The notes below the pieces were generated by a model. That model saw only the letters and a list, made by a program, of their open reading frames with translations. It ran no database searches and had not been told where the DNA came from. A stretch of DNA of 64,000 bases from assembly GCA_014871385.1 (NCBI GenBank), contig CM026425.1, positions 5,681,243 to 5,745,242 on the forward strand. Reading direction: 5' to 3'. Positions 60,689 through 64,000 of the stretch are shown piece after piece (position 1 is the stretch's first letter; the number at the start of each line of letters is the position of its first letter). The DNA comes from Ceratodon purpureus (Eukaryota > Streptophyta > Bryopsida > Pseudoditrichales > Ditrichaceae). A program made the translations under genes and the position numbers.

Positions 60689-63600
60689 GGAAGCTAGGCG
60701 AGGTGGGCGTAAGTTATGAACGAAGACGTCTGGATGTGGATGTGCAGTGTGCAGGAGAGAGTATCCTCAGCAACGAGGAAAGAAAATGCGGCAATGCAAC
60801 GCAACAATATCCATGTGATCACATATCTTCACAGCAGTTGGAAACCTTACGATTTGCCGGAGCTCCTTCATATGTGTCAGGCCACATGAAAGTTTATTGC
60901 GAATGTTTTTGGTGCTTGAATCATGTAAGGTGATGGAGGAAGCAGTTCCACGACTGATCAGTAGAATTCTGCACTTGTCTGACTTAGGTCATTGGAGATT
61001 TGCCAAGGTTTCTTGCGGAATACCTGACAGGAGCTTGGTTGGGCACTTCGAGCCATCCCATTCAGCTTTCGATTCGAAGTCTAGTTTCCCCACTTGGCTC
61101 AATTTACCAACTGGCTGTCATGACGATCGGGAAATTGCTGCATCGTTATAAGCTCACCGACAGGAGATTCTTCGCTTACCGGACACTGAAGCTGATCCGA
61201 TAATCACAGAATATTCTATTGGAATACTGTAGCGACTCTGAGATGTTCGACTCCGATAGTAGAAACTCCGACAGGCTCAGTTACTGTAGAGGGACGAGAT
61301 CCGGGCCTGAATCTCCCTAATTTGGTGGAAATCCAATTTGGGCGTTGTTGGTATGGCAGGAAGTGGGTCTCTATCGGTACCCTCCGCCATAGCCCGTCTA
61401 CCGTGCTGTCGGGGAGGGTGATTGGCAGTTTCGCCTTTCTCGTCAGCGAAGTGGGTCCTTGTTTTTGAGTGCAATGAAAATTCAGGGTTTTGATTTGGTA
61501 CTGCAGCACTTGTTTCTTGATCATTGGCTACCGATTGCAGTATTTCTCAGGGTAGGAATTAGGGTTTCGAACTAGACTAGGGTGTTTCGAATTGGTACTT
61601 CAAGTCTGCGTTGTATTACGATCTTCCAAAAAAATGGATATGACGTATTGGGGCACTCGGTTTCGGGCTCTATTTCGAGTCCAAGTGATCCAGGCGATTG
61701 TGCAGAAGGTATTCCGACAGCCATCGCAAGACACTGCGATGGTCGAAGGAAGCGATGTTGGCGACTATCAGGACGCGGCTCTCTCTATCCGTAAAAACTC
61801 TGAAAGTGGTAAAATTTCTTTCTGCAGGGTTTTGATTCTCATACAATTTGTAGCCTCATGCTATGCTTTCGAAGCCAACTGTGGTGTTACACATAGGAGA
61901 TAATTGAAATATTCCGGTAATTGAAAGATTTCGATGTTTGCTTAGCCAGCATAAAGCAGAGTTAGAAGTTCACCTTTGTCGAGACATCACCATTCTCTCA
62001 TCGTAGAATTGCGAGTCCACTGTACTGCCATGGGGTTACGATTAACTCTTGCTTCTATGTTTTCCTTTGCGGCCTTGTCATGCAGGTGAAATTCAAGCTC
62101 ATCGTCGTTCAACTGACAACATCGATGCGGAGGACAAAAGCTCACTGATCGTGAAGAAGGTCATTGATGGTGAAGAAGGCCATGATACTGGGAAGAATAA
62201 TAAGGTTGAGAAATTCCAGCAGCGGCCGCAAGACTCGGAGAAGGTGGAAGGGAGTGATATAGCCGATCATCACAACGCGGCTCCGATACATTTCGTTCCT
62301 GAAAGCTCAGAGCGTGGTAAGATCCCTTTCTAGAGGATGTGAAACCTCATACTTAAAGTAGCCTCATGCGATGCTTTGAATCCGAATGTGACATCATACA
62401 GACGAACTATTTGGAAGAAGTTCACTTTTGCTAAGCCGGCACGTTTGCTCATCGTAAGTCTAGTTTTGTGAACAGGTCAGAAGCAGGCACATTTGTCATT
62501 GTACACTTGCTGCTCCATTATTTTGTGTAGCACTTTCGGGCCTGTGCTTTCTAATTTTAATATATTCAATTCTGTTTTGTCACTTCCTTGTTACCGCCAC
62601 GTGGGTGTATTTAACGATTGCTCCGATCTCTCTTTTTGCCTTCGAACATGAAGCACATCACAGTCGAACCAATTTCGACGTCGAACAAGTGGACAGTAGT
62701 AAGCCTTATCCAGAAAGTGAGGCTGAAGCTCAACGCGACATTCATGGTATTCTGCCGACTATCAGAGGTGGTCAGCCAGGCATCGATCAACATCCTGCTG
62801 AACATCCGTTGTCATTGAAGAGGCCAAGAGGAGGGAGGAAGAGGGGCTCTCCAACAGCGGGCCTGGAAACGAATAAACGCCCGAGATGTAGGAATTTTAC
62901 TGATCATGAAAGTGATCGGGTGGTAATTCTGAGGTTAGAAGCAAATCTGGTCAAGGGAAAGAGGAATGAACCGCTTTGGGAGTCAATAGCCGAAAAGATG
63001 CCAGGAAGGACAGCAAAGCAGTGTCAAAATCGGTTTGATACTGTTTCAAAATCCTACAAACCCTTCATGGATAGCCAGAATAAGCAGTTCAGCCAGATCA
63101 CAGTGGAGGATTATCAGAAGATGAAGGCCGAGAAGTATAAGTCGTCTAAAGCCAAAACTTCATCGATCGAAATTGAGCCAACAGGGGCGGAACATGAATT
63201 TTCAGGTGTTGAATTATCAGGGGTACGTTTTCCTCTGAATCTTTTTCAATGGATGATGGTGTTGGCCGTTGATTTGATTTTTTCCCTAGGAATTGTTGAC
63301 GGTTGAGTGTTTGTATGAAATCTCCTCCTGACTTTTTGCATTTCTGTCTTGGAAACCAACTCTTTGCTCTGGTTGCTTTGAATTCGTTGTTGTTTGAGTA
63401 TTTTCTGTGATGCCCAAATGAGACTCTTCGTGGCCTGCAATCACGCTTATTTGAGAACTAATTGTTTTTGGGCTTACATTTGAATTCGGTCTGGATTCAT
63501 TTTTCGGAAACATTTAATTTTTTCTTTTTTCACTACATTGTTGGTTCTCGCAAATCGGAGTGTTGTCTGTTTTTCTTGTTTACACGTTTTCTTAATTCTC

Positions 63601-64000
63601 GTTCTGTTTTTTAAAATATATAATGCTCTGTACTTTGTTATTTTCTTTGACCTTTTTTGTTTCATTCTTCTTCCTCTTCTTTCGTTTTTTTTTTTTTTTT
63701 TTTTTGTTAATTTGTTTTTTTGTTTTGTTTTGTTTTTATTTTTATTTTTTATTTTATCTTTTTTCCCCCTCTTTTTCTTCTTCCCTTTTCTCTCTCTACG
63801 TCTTTTTGGATTTCGGGAGTATTCAGAGAAGCGGTGCCGAAGTATGAAGCTGGCGTTGCGACAAGGACTTCGTCGATCACACTTTGAAGAATGGTGACAT
63901 GGCGAGGCGACAACGAGCTGTGCTATTTCAGTCACTTCGCCTAGTGACTGGATCCAACTGAAGGCCAGGAAGTCGGAGGCAGGTTACGGTTTCAGCTGCT
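60689..64000. repeat. Direct duplication block, copy 2 (at least 3.3 kb)
   Basis: Partner of 51297-55206, running off the right window edge. It is shorter, mainly because one exon-intron unit of the trihelix gene is missing. Both copies include the T-rich tract and the following GGGAGTATTCAGAGAAGCGG segment. Confidence 0.92.
61634..63306 (+). CDS. Trihelix/Myb-like DNA-binding protein, copy 2 (acceptor lost)
   Basis: Paralogue of the gene at 52278. Exons 61634-61808 and 62086-62316 are intact; the second is a hybrid that starts like exon 2 of copy 1 and ends like its exon 3. The acceptor of the last exon is gone through a 10-bp deletion at about 62643. The next AG (62653, ACATGAAG) would keep the frame and lose three residues, giving 352 residues in total; otherwise the gene is broken. 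The trihelix domain keeps NEPLWESIAEKM and QCQNRFDTVSKSYK, but two of the three tryptophans are Phe (NFTDHE, NRFD). The optional 67-nt intron is conserved (63223-63289). Whether it is expressed is open. Confidence 0.6.

Noticed and set aside
1-64000. CRISPR arrays, bacterial operons, rRNA genes or intact retrotransposons
   Set aside because: No regularly spaced repeats with unique spacers, no rRNA segments and no reverse transcriptase or integrase motifs were seen on either strand.

Overview
The window is nuclear DNA from a land plant, most likely a moss or another non-seed plant. The genes have many short GT-AG introns, the products match plant and plastid-targeted families, and the best-recognised proteins (eIF3h, histidinol dehydrogenase, Nup93, MEX1) are plant-type. 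The species cannot be fixed from the sequence alone.

The left part (1-24 kb) is ordinary gene-rich DNA. It holds a tRNA-Ala(CGC), the translation factor gene EIF3H (minus), a mitochondrial phosphate carrier gene (minus), the histidinol dehydrogenase gene HISN8 (minus) and the nucleoporin gene NUP93 (plus). HISN8 and NUP93 are head to head across about 0.9 kb. All four protein genes could be spliced by eye into single uninterrupted reading frames (338, 406, 532 and 863 residues). A 1.08 kb TTAA-flanked transposon lies at 6.4-7.5 kb.

At about 24.7 kb the base composition changes sharply. For about 12.6 kb the DNA is extremely AT-rich, and it carries one intact 12-exon gene for a predicted 1755-residue, mostly coiled-coil protein of unknown function. 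From about 37.4 to 39.7 kb normal composition returns, with two minus-strand gene pieces that look cut off at the block edges. Next comes a second AT-rich patch with decayed plastid DNA (pieces of ndhD, rps12 and rps7), a nuclear plastid insertion. Beyond it lie two diverged copies of a 0.2 kb relic flanking a small gene with a clear TATA promoter.

The right part (47-64 kb) returns to normal composition. It has the plastid maltose exporter gene MEX1 and a direct duplication of a 3.3-3.9 kb block (51.3-55.2 and 60.7-64.0 kb). Each copy carries a trihelix/Myb-like DNA-binding gene whose upstream exons are themselves repeated exon-intron units. A second copy of the TTAA transposon, a triple G-box cluster and an orphan exon lie between the blocks.

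Functionally the housekeeping genes are unrelated to each other: translation initiation, mitochondrial phosphate import, plastid histidine synthesis, nuclear pore structure and plastid maltose export. The interest lies in the composition mosaic, the large coiled-coil gene and the exon-shuffled trihelix pair.
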